The translations under genes and the position numbers were made by a program. The notes under the pieces are model-generated. The model ran no database searches. It was not told the DNA's origin and saw nothing but the letters and a program-made list of their open reading frames with translations. DNA of 64,000 nt, from contig LT629952.1 of assembly GCA_900104565.1 (NCBI GenBank), forward strand, positions 991,604-1,055,603, written 5' to 3'. The stretch comes from Ruminococcaceae bacterium Marseille-P2935 (GTDB lineage Bacteria; Bacillota; Clostridia; Oscillospirales; Ruminococcaceae). Shown here piece after piece: positions 52,693 through 61,893 of the stretch; positions within the stretch are counted from its first letter, which is position 1; the number at the start of each line of letters is the position of its first letter.

Positions 52693-53358
52693 TTAAAAAT
52701 GAAACCTCTTTTTTAATTCATGCTTTGTTTTGCGGTCAGCAAACAAAAACATTCCCAAAAAAGTGCCTACCGAATAAAATGCTGCCGTTATTAAGGTCCA
52801 GCGCACAGTAGAAAGATGCAGCCACACCAATAACAAGCTAAGAAGCCCTAAAATGGCTATCTCCAGCAGATAGATAATATAATCTCGGAAGTTCATGGGT
52901 TTTACAATGGTGATAACGGTAATGAAAACTGAACCCGCAATAATTAACCCCGGCACCACATAATTAATTGACCAGCGGGCCCAGTCATTTACTGTCCAAT
53001 CAATTACCATACAAAACAGCGAAATACTGATAATTTGAATCAACACCGTAAGCCCCCAATTTTTTTTCAGCTTCAGCGCAATCCAAAAATTAATCCATAA
53101 ATAAATAATACCTGCCAGCACAATAACTGACCAGAGCACCTGGGTAGGGTTTAAATAATCCAATACAAAGCTGGCCCCCACCGCAACCAGCGACACCAAA
53201 AACACCAGCTTTACAATGGTGCGAAACAATTTGGAGGAGCGAATATTGGGGTAGTCCTGTTTATATACGCCATCCAATTCCTGCAGTTCTTTTTCGCACA
53301 ATGGGCAGCGGCGTATATTGTTTTCCACCTTTACCTGGCATACGTTACAATACTTCAT
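52693..53358 (-). CDS. DUF6320-like zinc-ribbon membrane protein
   Basis: 221 residues from ATG 53358 (GGAGGAAG upstream), overlapping the end of the acyltransferase gene by 14 bp. An N-terminal zinc ribbon (CNVC...CPLC, first 25 residues) is followed by six hydrophobic helices and a basic tail. It resembles DUF6320 proteins, which often accompany condensation-type acyltransferases in Clostridia. The pair is probably a functional unit of unknown purpose, perhaps envelope lipid or alcohol ester synthesis. Confidence 0.75.
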   Translation of the reverse strand: MKYCNVCQVKVENNIRRCPLCEKELQELDGVYKQDYPNIRSSKLFRTIVKLVFLVSLVAVGASFVLDYLNPTQVLWSVIVLAGIIYLWINFWIALKLKKNWGLTVLIQIISISLFCMVIDWTVNDWARWSINYVVPGLIIAGSVFITVITIVKPMNFRDYIIYLLEIAILGLLSLLLVWLHLSTVRWTLITAAFYSVGTFLGMFLFADRKTKHELKKRFHF

Positions 53359-54649
53359 TGTCTTCCTCCTCCGGGTCATTGCAGGCAAGCGTTACCGGCA
53401 CGCCCATCTGAACCAAGGTATGGAAGAAAAACCGCTGAATGTCGGTATCGTCCAACCCAGAGGTAAAAGAAAGCACCAGTTGGTCACCATAAGAACATAA
53501 CGCGGTTTTTAAACGCTGGTAGTTGGTGACACTGAGCATCACCTCAAACCGCTCCACAAACTTAGCCTGCTCTGGCGGAAGGTCAATCCGCCCCATATTG
53601 GACATGGTGGTGGTCTGGCCCTTTTCTCCCCGTTTATGGATGAGCTTTAGGGTTAAATTCTTTATAAAAAGGGGAACCACACGCAGCGCCAAACGCTGTT
53701 GAGCCTGCACATTATAATTAATTTTGGGTTCCAGTTCTTCTTTTGTCAGGTGCTGCTTCAGTTGTTCGGTCGTCTCAGCTATGACTTCATCCAGCAAATA
53801 ATCCTTTTGATAAAATGGAATTTTAACATCCACATAGGTAAAAAAATTACGCAGCGTAACCGATTTAAAATAGTTACGCAGATTCACCGGCACACAGGCT
53901 ACCAGCGATTTTTTTGTATTGATAAACCTTGCCTGAGATTCCTGTATGGAGTAAAGCAGCAGCGAAACCATCAAACCAGTTACGGTGGTATTTTTACTTT
54001 TGGCCAGCTGAAGCACCTGCCCAAGCGGCATAATACCCTGAATCACTCGTAATTCACTTCCAAACAGCTTGACCCCTTCAATATGAAACGCTTTTGGTGA
54101 AATAGGATTTTCAACCGAATCTCCGCTTTTGCGTTCCATCTGTACAAAGCTGTCTTCTTCCAATTGGTTATTGGTGTATTCCTCGTGGTCGGCTTTTTCC
54201 TGCAGGGGCACCTTATCTGGGTGAGCCAAACGCAGGTACCGGTAAAGCAGCTCTTTTAAAAATGCCAGCGCTCCCGTACCGTCTGCCAATGCATGAAAAA
54301 CCTCCAGGTTAATCTTTTCTTTATAGTAGGTCACCCGAAGCTGGTACCCGTTGTTCGAAAGCTTGTCTATCTTTGTACAGGGGTAACGGTTATCTTCTTT
54401 TACCACCGGCTTTGAAAAATTGGTTTCAAAGTAGTACCAAAACAACCCTCTTCGCATCTTAACACAAAAAGTGGGAATCACTTCCAGTGTCTTCTCCAAT
54501 GCGTTTTGCAGCAGTTCGGGCTGCACAGGTTCGGTCAGCCTTGCAGTAAAACGGTAAACATTGGGGGATTTGGCATTGGAGATTGCCGGAAAAATTTTTG
54601 CGGCATTGTCAAGCCTATGCCAGTAGTATTCCGAATAATATTTAGCCAT
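53345..54649 (-). CDS. Condensation-domain acyltransferase (alcohol acetyltransferase-like)
   Basis: 434 residues. Member of the CoA-dependent acyltransferase/condensation superfamily: the HxxxD catalytic motif reads FHALADGTG near residue 115-123, and a DFG-like region is replaced by MSNMGRIDLP around residue 350. Such stand-alone enzymes resemble yeast alcohol acetyltransferase and PapA-type acyltransferases. Acyl donor and acceptor are unknown. Translationally coupled to the zinc-ribbon membrane gene. ATG preceded by GGCAGGA. Confidence 0.82.
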   Translation of the reverse strand: MAKYYSEYYWHRLDNAAKIFPAISNAKSPNVYRFTARLTEPVQPELLQNALEKTLEVIPTFCVKMRRGLFWYYFETNFSKPVVKEDNRYPCTKIDKLSNNGYQLRVTYYKEKINLEVFHALADGTGALAFLKELLYRYLRLAHPDKVPLQEKADHEEYTNNQLEEDSFVQMERKSGDSVENPISPKAFHIEGVKLFGSELRVIQGIMPLGQVLQLAKSKNTTVTGLMVSLLLYSIQESQARFINTKKSLVACVPVNLRNYFKSVTLRNFFTYVDVKIPFYQKDYLLDEVIAETTEQLKQHLTKEELEPKINYNVQAQQRLALRVVPLFIKNLTLKLIHKRGEKGQTTTMSNMGRIDLPPEQAKFVERFEVMLSVTNYQRLKTALCSYGDQLVLSFTSGLDDTDIQRFFFHTLVQMGVPVTLACNDPEEEDNEVL

Positions 54650-55231
54650 ACCGTTCCTGCCTTTCTTCCCTGTTTTTTAGTCAAAGCTTTTGTATTTTCA
54701 GCGTAACCTTTGCCATTAGCAACGTTACGCATTTCTTGAACGATCTGTTCGAATTCATAAAACTTTTGGTACAGGATATAGTTTTCATTATACTTCCACG
54801 AAAAAAGAATTCAATCACCCTGCCGGCTATTCAGCCGTTTTCATAAAACTTTACATTTATTTGGCACCGCAGCCAATTTTTATGGTAATAATATAAGTGA
54901 TTCTTTTCTTTTATACCACGCTTATAAAAACATAAGTGCAGAGTGCATACGGCATAATGCCGATTAAAAGGCAGCTGCCTGATCAGAGGCGAGCTATTGA
55001 GCATAAATTGGTGCAATTGGCATTAGGTCCGGGGGCCGGAGGCATACCGGCCTGCACATAAAATGTGATGCCAGTAATATTTTATCTATCACATTTATCT
55101 CCTATACCAGTTGCCACCTGGCGGCAGCTCAATAGAAAGTTTTGTACAGTCATAGTAAACACCAGCCGAATACCAGGTCTTCAACATTGTTCATATCATT
55201 CTGCCCAACTCTGCATATTTCTGCAGCAACA
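54650..55231. other. Gene-free interval
   Basis: Contains the promoter region of the acyltransferase gene and a small CCGGAGGCATACCGG hairpin (about 55035-55051). No gene or RNA recognised. Confidence 0.5.
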
Positions 55232-55265
55232 GTAAAACACCGGCCTGGTTAACCCGGGCCGGTGC
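55232..55265 (-). terminator. Terminator of the nucleoside hydrolase gene
   Basis: Minus strand CACCGGCC...GGCCGGTG then TTTTAC, about 9 bp past the stop codon. Confidence 0.85.
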
Positions 55266-55273
55266 TGAAACAG

Positions 55274-56263
55274 CTATGATTTTCTATGATCCGCATCCAG
55301 TTTTAACACATCCATAATTACCTTGCCAAAGCGCTTTTCATCTCCGCTGTAGGCAATATAACAGTTTTCAGGCGCATGGAAGTGACGGGTATCAATTAAG
55401 AACATCCCCTGGGAAGCACCGGTATCCATACTAACATCCAAATGCACATGCCTTAGGTCGACTAAAACCTTTGGATCGATCAGGTATGCCACGCACAATG
55501 CATCATGGATTGGGGCAATATCTTTCCTCCACAGCGGCTGAAGCGCGTTGTAAACTTTAATACGTTCCCGCAGCATCTCGGCAAAAAAGTCGCCTACCGG
55601 AGTATGTAAATCTTCACATTTTGCTATATATTCTTTTGGCAGCGCCGCACGATGGGTTGCGTCCAATGGTACATAAACCACCTTTGCACCGCAGCGGGTA
55701 ACAATTTGAGCCGCTTCGGGGTCATGCCAGATGTTCGCCTCGGAACAGGTGGTAATATTATATTCTGCAATACCCCCGCCCATTACGACGATTTCTTCAA
55801 TATTTTTTGTAATGGAAGGATCCAGTTTAAGGGCATGCCCCAAATTGGTAAGGGGACCAACAGCCACCAATGTTACCGGCTCTTTGACATGGCGCAGATA
55901 ATCCACATAAAAGCTGACCGCGTGCTGATCTTCGGCTTTAACCTTAGGTTCGGGAAGATGAAAATCGTCATGGTAGCCAAATTCCTGGCCATTTTCATCA
56001 ATTCCGGTTTTGGGAAACTCGTACTCCTGTTTCCATTGGGGCAGCAGATCGCGCACCATAGGACCAGAGCAGCCTTTATAAACCGGTACTTTTTTACCAA
56101 CCAATTCGGTTACCATAAGGGTATGACGGGTCGTAATATCGACTTCACGGTTTCCCCATACGGTACAAATTGCCTCCAGCTGAATATCCGGCGAAAGGGC
56201 TGCGGTAATAATTGCGGTTGCATCATCGGTACCGGTATCAACGTCTAACAGTACTTTTCGCAT
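55274..56263 (-). CDS. Inosine-uridine preferring nucleoside hydrolase family protein
   Basis: 329 residues; ATG with GGGAGG upstream. Hydrolyses the N-glycosidic bond of ribonucleosides for salvage. The calcium-binding signature DVDTGTDDA is at residues 7-15; VAVGPLTNLGHAL, VVMGGG and the C-terminal His/Asp region (IHDALCVAYL) complete the active site. Purine or pyrimidine preference cannot be read. Single gene with promoter and terminator; it could feed purine bases to hpt. Confidence 0.93.
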   Translation of the reverse strand: MRKVLLDVDTGTDDATAIITAALSPDIQLEAICTVWGNREVDITTRHTLMVTELVGKKVPVYKGCSGPMVRDLLPQWKQEYEFPKTGIDENGQEFGYHDDFHLPEPKVKAEDQHAVSFYVDYLRHVKEPVTLVAVGPLTNLGHALKLDPSITKNIEEIVVMGGGIAEYNITTCSEANIWHDPEAAQIVTRCGAKVVYVPLDATHRAALPKEYIAKCEDLHTPVGDFFAEMLRERIKVYNALQPLWRKDIAPIHDALCVAYLIDPKVLVDLRHVHLDVSMDTGASQGMFLIDTRHFHAPENCYIAYSGDEKRFGKVIMDVLKLDADHRKS

Positions 56264-56299
56264 TTTTTACCTCCCAGTTTAAAGAGAATTAATATTAAT

Positions 56300-56328
56300 A
56301 TTATACCTCTGCTGTTTAAACGCTGCAA
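56300..56328 (-). promoter_or_regulatory. SigA-type promoter for the nucleoside hydrolase
   Basis: Minus strand: TTGCAG, 17-bp spacer, TATAAT, about 37 bp before the start codon. Confidence 0.75.
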
Positions 56329-56521
56329 TCCATAAAATCAAATTTAAAGTTAATTGTGTTATCTGTTTCAATTGCATCAACACCTCCTGCGCAGGAACCT
56401 GTACTGCTTAAAAAGAAACCAGATTATTCAACAGGCCCGCTAATTTTTGACGATTTAGCAAGGCAATCCACATGAAATTGGGAAAAAGGCACTTTGACTT
56501 GCGGCAGCAAGAACACACAAA

Positions 56522-56560
56522 GAAAAACACAGTGAGCATAACTGCCCCCTGTGTTTTTAT
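56522..56560. terminator. Bidirectional terminator after pgsA
   Basis: AAAAACACAG...CTGTGTTTTT with a 16-base loop, T tracts on both strands, about 85 bp past the pgsA stop. Confidence 0.75.
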
Positions 56561-56643
56561 GGTATTTGTAAAGCAAAGCGCAAAACTTGCGCATTACGGC
56601 CATTGCCTTTATTTTTGTTATGCTTCTCCACAAGGAGAACTTT

Positions 56644-57210
56644 TTACTTTGCCTGGCTGATAAAACTGCGGTTTTTCCATAGGTAGTTAATTCCGGAAAG
56701 AACAGTCAGCGCTGCGGTAATATACAGCAGAATATTGCCGATTGCCGTTACGTTTACCGAAGCCGGAATAATTCCTTGAATGGACAGTTCCTGCATTAGC
56801 AGGATTACCACAATTGACACCATCTGGCTGGCTGTTTTAAACTTTCCCCAAATATCTGCGGCAATTACCTTTCCACTGCCTGCCGCTACCAGGCGTAACG
56901 AGGTAACCAGCAGGTCACGGGATAAAATAATAATCACCACCAACGCTGATGTAAACCCAAGCTCCAAAAAGCAAACGATAGCCGACGTAACCAGCAGTTT
57001 GTCCGCCAACGGGTCCATAAACTTTCCAAAATCAGTTACCAGGTTATCACGCCGGGCCAAATAACCATCCAACAGGTCAGTAAAAGAGGCCGCCGCAAAC
57101 AAAATTGCAGCCACCAGAAAACGCCATGGTACAGCGGGTATCAGAAGCGCTGCTACAAACAGCGGAATCATTAATATTCGAAGCAAAGTTAATTTGTTTG
57201 GGGTATTCAC
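56644..57210 (-). CDS. pgsA: CDP-diacylglycerol-glycerol-3-phosphate 3-phosphatidyltransferase
   Basis: 188 residues, GTG start. Makes phosphatidylglycerol phosphate, the committed step to phosphatidylglycerol and cardiolipin. The CDP-alcohol phosphotransferase motif is intact: DLLDGYLARR then DFGKFMDPLAD. Five to six membrane helices. It lies 18 bp after rimO in the recA-recX-rimO-pgsA cluster and is probably the last gene of the transcript. Confidence 0.96.
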   Translation of the reverse strand: MNTPNKLTLLRILMIPLFVAALLIPAVPWRFLVAAILFAAASFTDLLDGYLARRDNLVTDFGKFMDPLADKLLVTSAIVCFLELGFTSALVVIIILSRDLLVTSLRLVAAGSGKVIAADIWGKFKTASQMVSIVVILLMQELSIQGIIPASVNVTAIGNILLYITAALTVLSGINYLWKNRSFISQAK

Positions 57211-57228
57211 ACTGTCGCCGCCTTTCCG

Positions 57229-58554
57229 TTAAGCCATTTTACCAACAAGGTCATAGTCAAATACATCCTCGACTACAACCGGCACCATTTCACCCTCCGC
57301 CACCTTGCGTGCAGCCGAAAAATAAACTTTGGTATCGATGTCCGGCGCGTCCATATAGCTGCGTCCATAGTAAAATTGGTTTTCAAAATCATACCCCTCT
57401 ACCAAAACGGTCAGGGTCTGGCCGATCAGTTTTTCGCCAATTTGGCGGGCAATATCCATCTGCTCGGTCATAATCAGCTCCGCTCTGCGGGCCTTTAGCT
57501 CTTCTTCCACCTGATTTTCCATTTCGGCTGCGGGGGTATCCTCTTCCTGAGAATAGGTAAAGCAGCCCAGCCGTTCAAACCGCACCTCTTTTACAAATTC
57601 GCACAGCTCTACAAAATTCTCTTCGGTTTCCCCTGGAAAACCGGTGATCAATGTCGTACGCAGCACCACACCGGGCACTTTGTCGCGTACACGCTGCATC
57701 AAGGCGGTCAGGCTTTCTCTGCTGCCCCGGCGGTTCATGGCCTTCAGCACACTGCTGCTGCAGTGCTGAATGGGAATGTCCATATATTTTACAACCTTCG
57801 GCTCCCTGGCCATAACATCCAGCAGCTCATCGGTGATACGGTCGGGGTAGCAGTAAAGCAGCCGCACCCAGCGCACCTCATCAATTTTGCATAGTTCGGT
57901 TACGAGTTCCGGCAGCATATATTTTCCGTACAAATCATCCCCGTAACGGGTAGTATCCTGCGCCACCACGTTCAGTTCCACCACGCCCTGCTTGGCCAAT
58001 TGTTTGGCCTGTGCAACCACGTCTTCCATTTTGCGGCTGCGAAAGCGCCCCCGTATACCGGGTATCGCGCAGTATGCACAGCGGTTATCGCACCCTTCGG
58101 CAACTTTAAGGTACGCAAAAAACGGCTGGTTGGCAAGCACCCTCCCGCCTTCCAGGGGCAGGTCGGTCTTTTCGCCAAAACGCAGCACCCGCTTGCCCTC
58201 CAGCGCCGAATGAATCGCTTCTACAATTCCGGCGTTGCTGCCGATGCCCAGCACAACGTCAGTCTCTGGAATCTCCCTTGCCAGTTCCTCACGGTAACGC
58301 TCGGCCAAACAGCCGGTAACCACCACTGCTTTTAGTTTATGCTTCTTCTTCAGTTGGCAGAATTCTAAAATTGTCTCAATGGATTCCTGTTTGGCGCTCT
58401 CAATAAAACCGCAGGTGTTAATCAGCACTACGTCACATCTTGCCGGATCTGCACACAGTTCAAAACCGCCCTCCTGAATAAGAGAAAGCAGCATTTCCCC
58501 GTCCACCTGGTTTTTTGAACAACCCAAGGATACCATTCCAACTTTAATCGCCAT
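57229..58554 (-). CDS. rimO: Ribosomal protein S12 methylthiotransferase RimO
   Basis: 441 residues. Radical-SAM enzyme that adds a methylthio group to an Asp of ribosomal protein S12. N-terminal UPF0004 domain with Cys of SLGCSKNQVDGE, INTCGF and VTGCLA (auxiliary cluster), the radical-SAM triad CDNRCAYCAIP, and a C-terminal TRAM domain. The start of the domain (MVSLGCSKN) separates RimO from MiaB. Start codon overlaps the recX stop by 11 bp. Confidence 0.96.
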   Translation of the reverse strand: MAIKVGMVSLGCSKNQVDGEMLLSLIQEGGFELCADPARCDVVLINTCGFIESAKQESIETILEFCQLKKKHKLKAVVVTGCLAERYREELAREIPETDVVLGIGSNAGIVEAIHSALEGKRVLRFGEKTDLPLEGGRVLANQPFFAYLKVAEGCDNRCAYCAIPGIRGRFRSRKMEDVVAQAKQLAKQGVVELNVVAQDTTRYGDDLYGKYMLPELVTELCKIDEVRWVRLLYCYPDRITDELLDVMAREPKVVKYMDIPIQHCSSSVLKAMNRRGSRESLTALMQRVRDKVPGVVLRTTLITGFPGETEENFVELCEFVKEVRFERLGCFTYSQEEDTPAAEMENQVEEELKARRAELIMTEQMDIARQIGEKLIGQTLTVLVEGYDFENQFYYGRSYMDAPDIDTKVYFSAARKVAEGEMVPVVVEDVFDYDLVGKMA

Positions 58555-59179
58555 ATATTTCCTCGTCCTTTACCATACGGTTAATCACATCCCGAATATC
58601 GTCATACCGGTACCCAAGCCGTACCAGCACGCTGATTAAGCGGGCACGGCCTTTTAAGTCTACCAGATAATTTTTATACTTTTGATTAATAATTTCAGTA
58701 ATTTTGGTACGGGGGTCAGCTTCGGCCTTTTGCGCCATCGCCTCCAGTGTTTCCTCTACAAGTTCTTTTTCCAGGCCGCGCAGGATAAGCTCCCTGCGGA
58801 TACGCGCCATACCGTACCCTTTGTTCTCTGCAAGCTCCTTGCAAAAACGCACGGCATATTCCTTGTCGTTAATCAGGCCAATCTCTTCCATTCGCTGTAC
58901 TGTTTTTTGGCAAATTTCAGGGTCGTTATATTGTGCAAGCTTGTCGTATAACCTCTTTTTCGTCATGGCAGAGCGGGAAAGCAGGCTTAACGCCCGCTCT
59001 TTAGCGCTCTTAAATTCTGATTCCAGCCGGATCTCCTCCAGCTGCTGTACTGTAAATTCATCTCCCACCTTAATATGATGGGCACCCAGTACATCGATGT
59101 GTATACTGAACAGAAACTCCCCGTCAACAAACAGGGAGTAACGTCCTTTTTTTGTACGCTCTATTTCTGTAATCTTCAT
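58544..59179 (-). CDS. recX: Regulatory protein RecX
   Basis: 211 residues; the ATG overlaps the recA stop (ATGA). RecX modulates RecA filament growth. Three-helix repeats of the family are seen, with [27 protein letters not shown] and [14 protein letters not shown] basic/beta N-terminal part ([16 protein letters not shown]) precedes them, as in Firmicutes RecX. Translational coupling to recA keeps the modulator in proportion to its target. Confidence 0.95.
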   Translation of the reverse strand: MKITEIERTKKGRYSLFVDGEFLFSIHIDVLGAHHIKVGDEFTVQQLEEIRLESEFKSAKERALSLLSRSAMTKKRLYDKLAQYNDPEICQKTVQRMEEIGLINDKEYAVRFCKELAENKGYGMARIRRELILRGLEKELVEETLEAMAQKAEADPRTKITEIINQKYKNYLVDLKGRARLISVLVRLGYRYDDIRDVINRMVKDEEIYGD

Positions 59180-60285
59180 TCTTTATCAACCGCTATATCA
59201 ATATTCACCTTTGGCGCCGCCGGAACCTTGGCTGGCTCAGCTTGCGGCGCTGCCGGCGAAACAGCACCCAGTTTTTTCGCTGTTTTAGAACCAGATTTGG
59301 TCAGCTTGTCTGCATTTTCCATAACCTGTTTTGCAATTTTCTCGGCAAAATCCGGGTTCTGTCTTAGATACTCCTTTACATTATCTCTTCCCTGGCCCAA
59401 ACGGGTTTCCCCATAATTAAACCAGGAGCCGCTTTTATTAATAATATCCAATTTAACGGCCATATCCAAAATCTCACCCACCCGGGAGATTCCTTCGCCG
59501 TACATGATGTCAAACTCAGCCTCTTTAAACGGAGGCGCCACCTTGTTTTTAACAACCTTAACCCGAACCCGGTTTCCAATCATTTCACTGCCGCTCTTTA
59601 GCTGTTCAATCCGTCGGATATCCAGCCGGACAGAAGCATAGAACTTGAGTGCACGGCCGCCCGGGGTTGTTTCGGGGTTGCCATACATTACACCAATTTT
59701 TTCACGCAGCTGGTTGATGAAGATAACCACCGCATTCGATTTTGAAATGGCGCCGGTTAGCTTACGCAAAGCCTGGGACATCAGTCTTGCCTGCAGCCCC
59801 ACATGGCTGTCGCCCATTTCGCCTTCAATCTCTGCTTTGGTTACCATGGCGGCTACCGAGTCGATTACCACCACATCCACCGCACCAGAACGCACAAGCG
59901 CCTCGCAGATTTCCAAAGCCTGTTCGCCGGTATCCGGCTGGGAAACAAGCAGGGAATCAATATCCACTCCAAGGGCCTGTGCATAAACCGGGTCCAGTGC
60001 GTGCTCAACGTCAATGAACACTGCATCACCGCCCGCCTTTTGAGCCTGAGCAACCACATGCAGCGCGACCGTTGTTTTGCCCGAGCTTTCGGGGCCATAA
60101 ATCTCTACTATTCTGCCCCGCGGAACGCCGCCAATGCCAAGCGCCATGTCCAGCGAAAGGGAACCGGTGGAAATTGCCTCAACATTCAAAGTAGAATTCT
60201 GGCCGAGCTTCATGACCGCACCCTTGCCAAACTGTTTTTCAATTTGGGTAAGCGCAGTTTCCAACGCTTTTTGCTTATCTGTCAT
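59176..60285 (-). CDS. recA: Recombinase RecA
   Basis: 369 residues from ATG 60285 (GGAGG upstream). DNA strand exchange and SOS co-protease. Walker [13 protein letters not shown], the [13 protein letters not shown] region, Walker [12 protein letters not shown], loop L2 [20 protein letters not shown] and [12 protein letters not shown] are intact; the C-terminal tail is Ala/Pro-rich. A consensus promoter (60361-60389) and a LexA-type site (60409-60422) lie upstream. Followed by recX, rimO and pgsA. Confidence 0.98.
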   Translation of the reverse strand: MTDKQKALETALTQIEKQFGKGAVMKLGQNSTLNVEAISTGSLSLDMALGIGGVPRGRIVEIYGPESSGKTTVALHVVAQAQKAGGDAVFIDVEHALDPVYAQALGVDIDSLLVSQPDTGEQALEICEALVRSGAVDVVVIDSVAAMVTKAEIEGEMGDSHVGLQARLMSQALRKLTGAISKSNAVVIFINQLREKIGVMYGNPETTPGGRALKFYASVRLDIRRIEQLKSGSEMIGNRVRVKVVKNKVAPPFKEAEFDIMYGEGISRVGEILDMAVKLDIINKSGSWFNYGETRLGQGRDNVKEYLRQNPDFAEKIAKQVMENADKLTKSGSKTAKKLGAVSPAAPQAEPAKVPAAPKVNIDIAVDKE

Positions 60286-60360
60286 ATGGTTCCTCCATTC
60301 CACCAGCAGCTACGCTGCGGCGCTAAGCGATTTAAAATTCTTACTATATTCTTAATACTT

Positions 60361-60389
60361 ATTATAATATAGAACTCTTTGAAAAGCAA
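60361..60389 (-). promoter_or_regulatory. SigA-type promoter for recA
   Basis: Minus strand: TTGCTT, 17-bp spacer, TATAAT, about 75 bp before the start codon. Confidence 0.8.
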
Positions 60390-60408
60390 TTGTTTTCCCA
60401 AAATACCA

Positions 60409-60422
60409 CGAACATATTTTCG
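60409..60422 (-). promoter_or_regulatory. LexA (SOS) box upstream of recA
   Basis: Minus strand CGAAAATATGTTCG, one mismatch from the Gram-positive consensus CGAACATATGTTCG, about 20 bp upstream of the -35 box. This position suits repression of recA and perhaps of the divergent permease gene. Confidence 0.75.
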
Positions 60423-60462
60423 CGTTGTGAACGCTGTTTATGGGGCAGAATTAAAAAAGACG

Positions 60463-60491
60463 TTTACTTTTGCTGCGGTTAGAGGTACAAT
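60463..60491 (+). promoter_or_regulatory. SigA-type promoter for the ArsP-like permease
   Basis: TTTACT, 17-bp spacer, TACAAT, about 32 bp before the GTG start. Confidence 0.6.
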
Positions 60492-60523
60492 AATAATATT
60501 CGACGATTTGGAGGTATTCCACA

Positions 60524-61489
60524 GTGTTTTTGTCAGCTGGCCATGAGCATCATGGTATAATTGCCGAGGCGTTGGAGCGCTTTTTAGAGGGTTCCAGTCT
60601 GCCGGAACCAGTACGGGAAATAATAGAACACACCGTTTTGGATTTTGGGCAGATTTTGCTGTTGCTGGTAGCAGTAGTCACCTTGGTTTCTTTTTTGCAA
60701 ACCTACATTCCCTACCATAAAATGCAGCATAAATTGCAGCATTTAAACGGGGTGGGCGGCTATACTCTGGCTGTTGGTCTGGGCCTGCTATCGCCATTCT
60801 GCAGCTGTACAATCATCCCTGTAGTAATGGGATTTGTGGCGGCTGGCGTTCCGCTGCCGCTGGTTCTTTGCTTCCTTACCACTGCCTCGGTAATCAACCT
60901 TACCTCCATCACCTCTCTTTCAGTTATGATGCCGCTTTCCTTTACGGTTATTTATGTCGCTTGCGGTCTTGTGCTTGCAGTGGGCAGCTCGCTGATCATT
61001 CAAACATTGAAGATTGAAAATCCTGTAATCGGGGCCATAAAAGTTCATGAACACTCTCATATAACTTCAAAACAAAACACCCTAACCAGCCGGATTCGCT
61101 GTGCTTTTTCCAACACCTGCCATATTCTGTCCCAGGTGTGGCTGACGCTGCTGATCGGCGTTGTTCTTTCCGCCACGATCATGGCTCTGGCGGATGCTGA
61201 GTTAATTGCCGGTCTGCTTACAAAATCGGGTATTCTGGCCTTTTTGCTGGCTGTAATATTGGGTGGTGTATTGCACTCTGACGTGTACTCTACCCTGCCC
61301 ATTATTATGCTGCTTTACCAGTTCTCTCCGCCATTGGCGCTGACCTTTTTGCTGTCGGTCATGGCGATCTCCGTTGCTGAGCTGGTGTTGCTGTCAAAGG
61401 TTTTCAGCCAAAAACTGCTGGGGGCCTACACCGGTGTTCTGCTGGGTATGTCTTTAATCGCAGGGCTTGTATGGCTGGCGGTTGCCTAA
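60524..61489 (+). CDS. ArsP/UPF0718-type permease
   Basis: 321 residues; GTG start with TTGGAGG upstream. About eight to ten membrane helices. The motif SPFCSCTIIPV near residue 90 and the second-half counterpart (GGVLHSDVYSTLP) are the two halves of the ArsP_1 (PF03773) permease fold. Some members export organoarsenicals, others are linked to thiol or metal homeostasis. A His-rich start (GHEHHG) and the SHITSK linker might bind metal. Substrate is unknown. Divergent from recA. Confidence 0.85.
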   Translation: MFLSAGHEHHGIIAEALERFLEGSSLPEPVREIIEHTVLDFGQILLLLVAVVTLVSFLQTYIPYHKMQHKLQHLNGVGGYTLAVGLGLLSPFCSCTIIPVVMGFVAAGVPLPLVLCFLTTASVINLTSITSLSVMMPLSFTVIYVACGLVLAVGSSLIIQTLKIENPVIGAIKVHEHSHITSKQNTLTSRIRCAFSNTCHILSQVWLTLLIGVVLSATIMALADAELIAGLLTKSGILAFLLAVILGGVLHSDVYSTLPIIMLLYQFSPPLALTFLLSVMAISVAELVLLSKVFSQKLLGAYTGVLLGMSLIAGLVWLAVA

Positions 61490-61893
61490 AACTTTTTAGC
61501 CCTGCATAATATACCGCATGCTTTGCCCGCCTTTTTAAAAGGGCACGGGCAGCCTTTTCGGATCGTCAAAGTACTCCCTCTGATGCGGGTATAGGTACCC
61601 GAAAAGCAGTGTATAGCCACCCCCTACACCACTGAACGAACTTTTTACAGATGAAATAGCAGACAGAGAACGAGGCTCTGCAACAGGCCCAGTGGACAGC
61701 CCAGAGGCGTCAGGAGCGACGATGCCTATTGGAAACTAACAAGCACAGGGTAGTAACGGCAAGTATTATTTCCTGAAAGGCTTTGTCAGAACACCCTCTT
61801 CACAGGTGGAAGGGGGTGCTTATTTTTATAAACAGCTCAGTTTTCTATCGGCAGCATGCTATCTTTTGATTGCAACCAAGGAGGTTTTTTAAT
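61490..61893 (+). other. Intergenic region before malQ
   Basis: No gene. An imperfect hairpin with T tract (about 61791-61828, CACCCTCTTC...GAAGGGGGTG) ends about 65 bp before malQ and may terminate the permease transcript or attenuate malQ. A second pairing CTTTTCGG/CCGAAAAG (about 61555 and 61598) is also present. Confidence 0.5.

Noticed and set aside
61640-61790. A structured catalytic or regulatory RNA before malQ
   Set aside because: The sequence looked G-rich and oddly ordered, but I could not match it to RNase P, 6S, tmRNA, SRP RNA or a group II intron.
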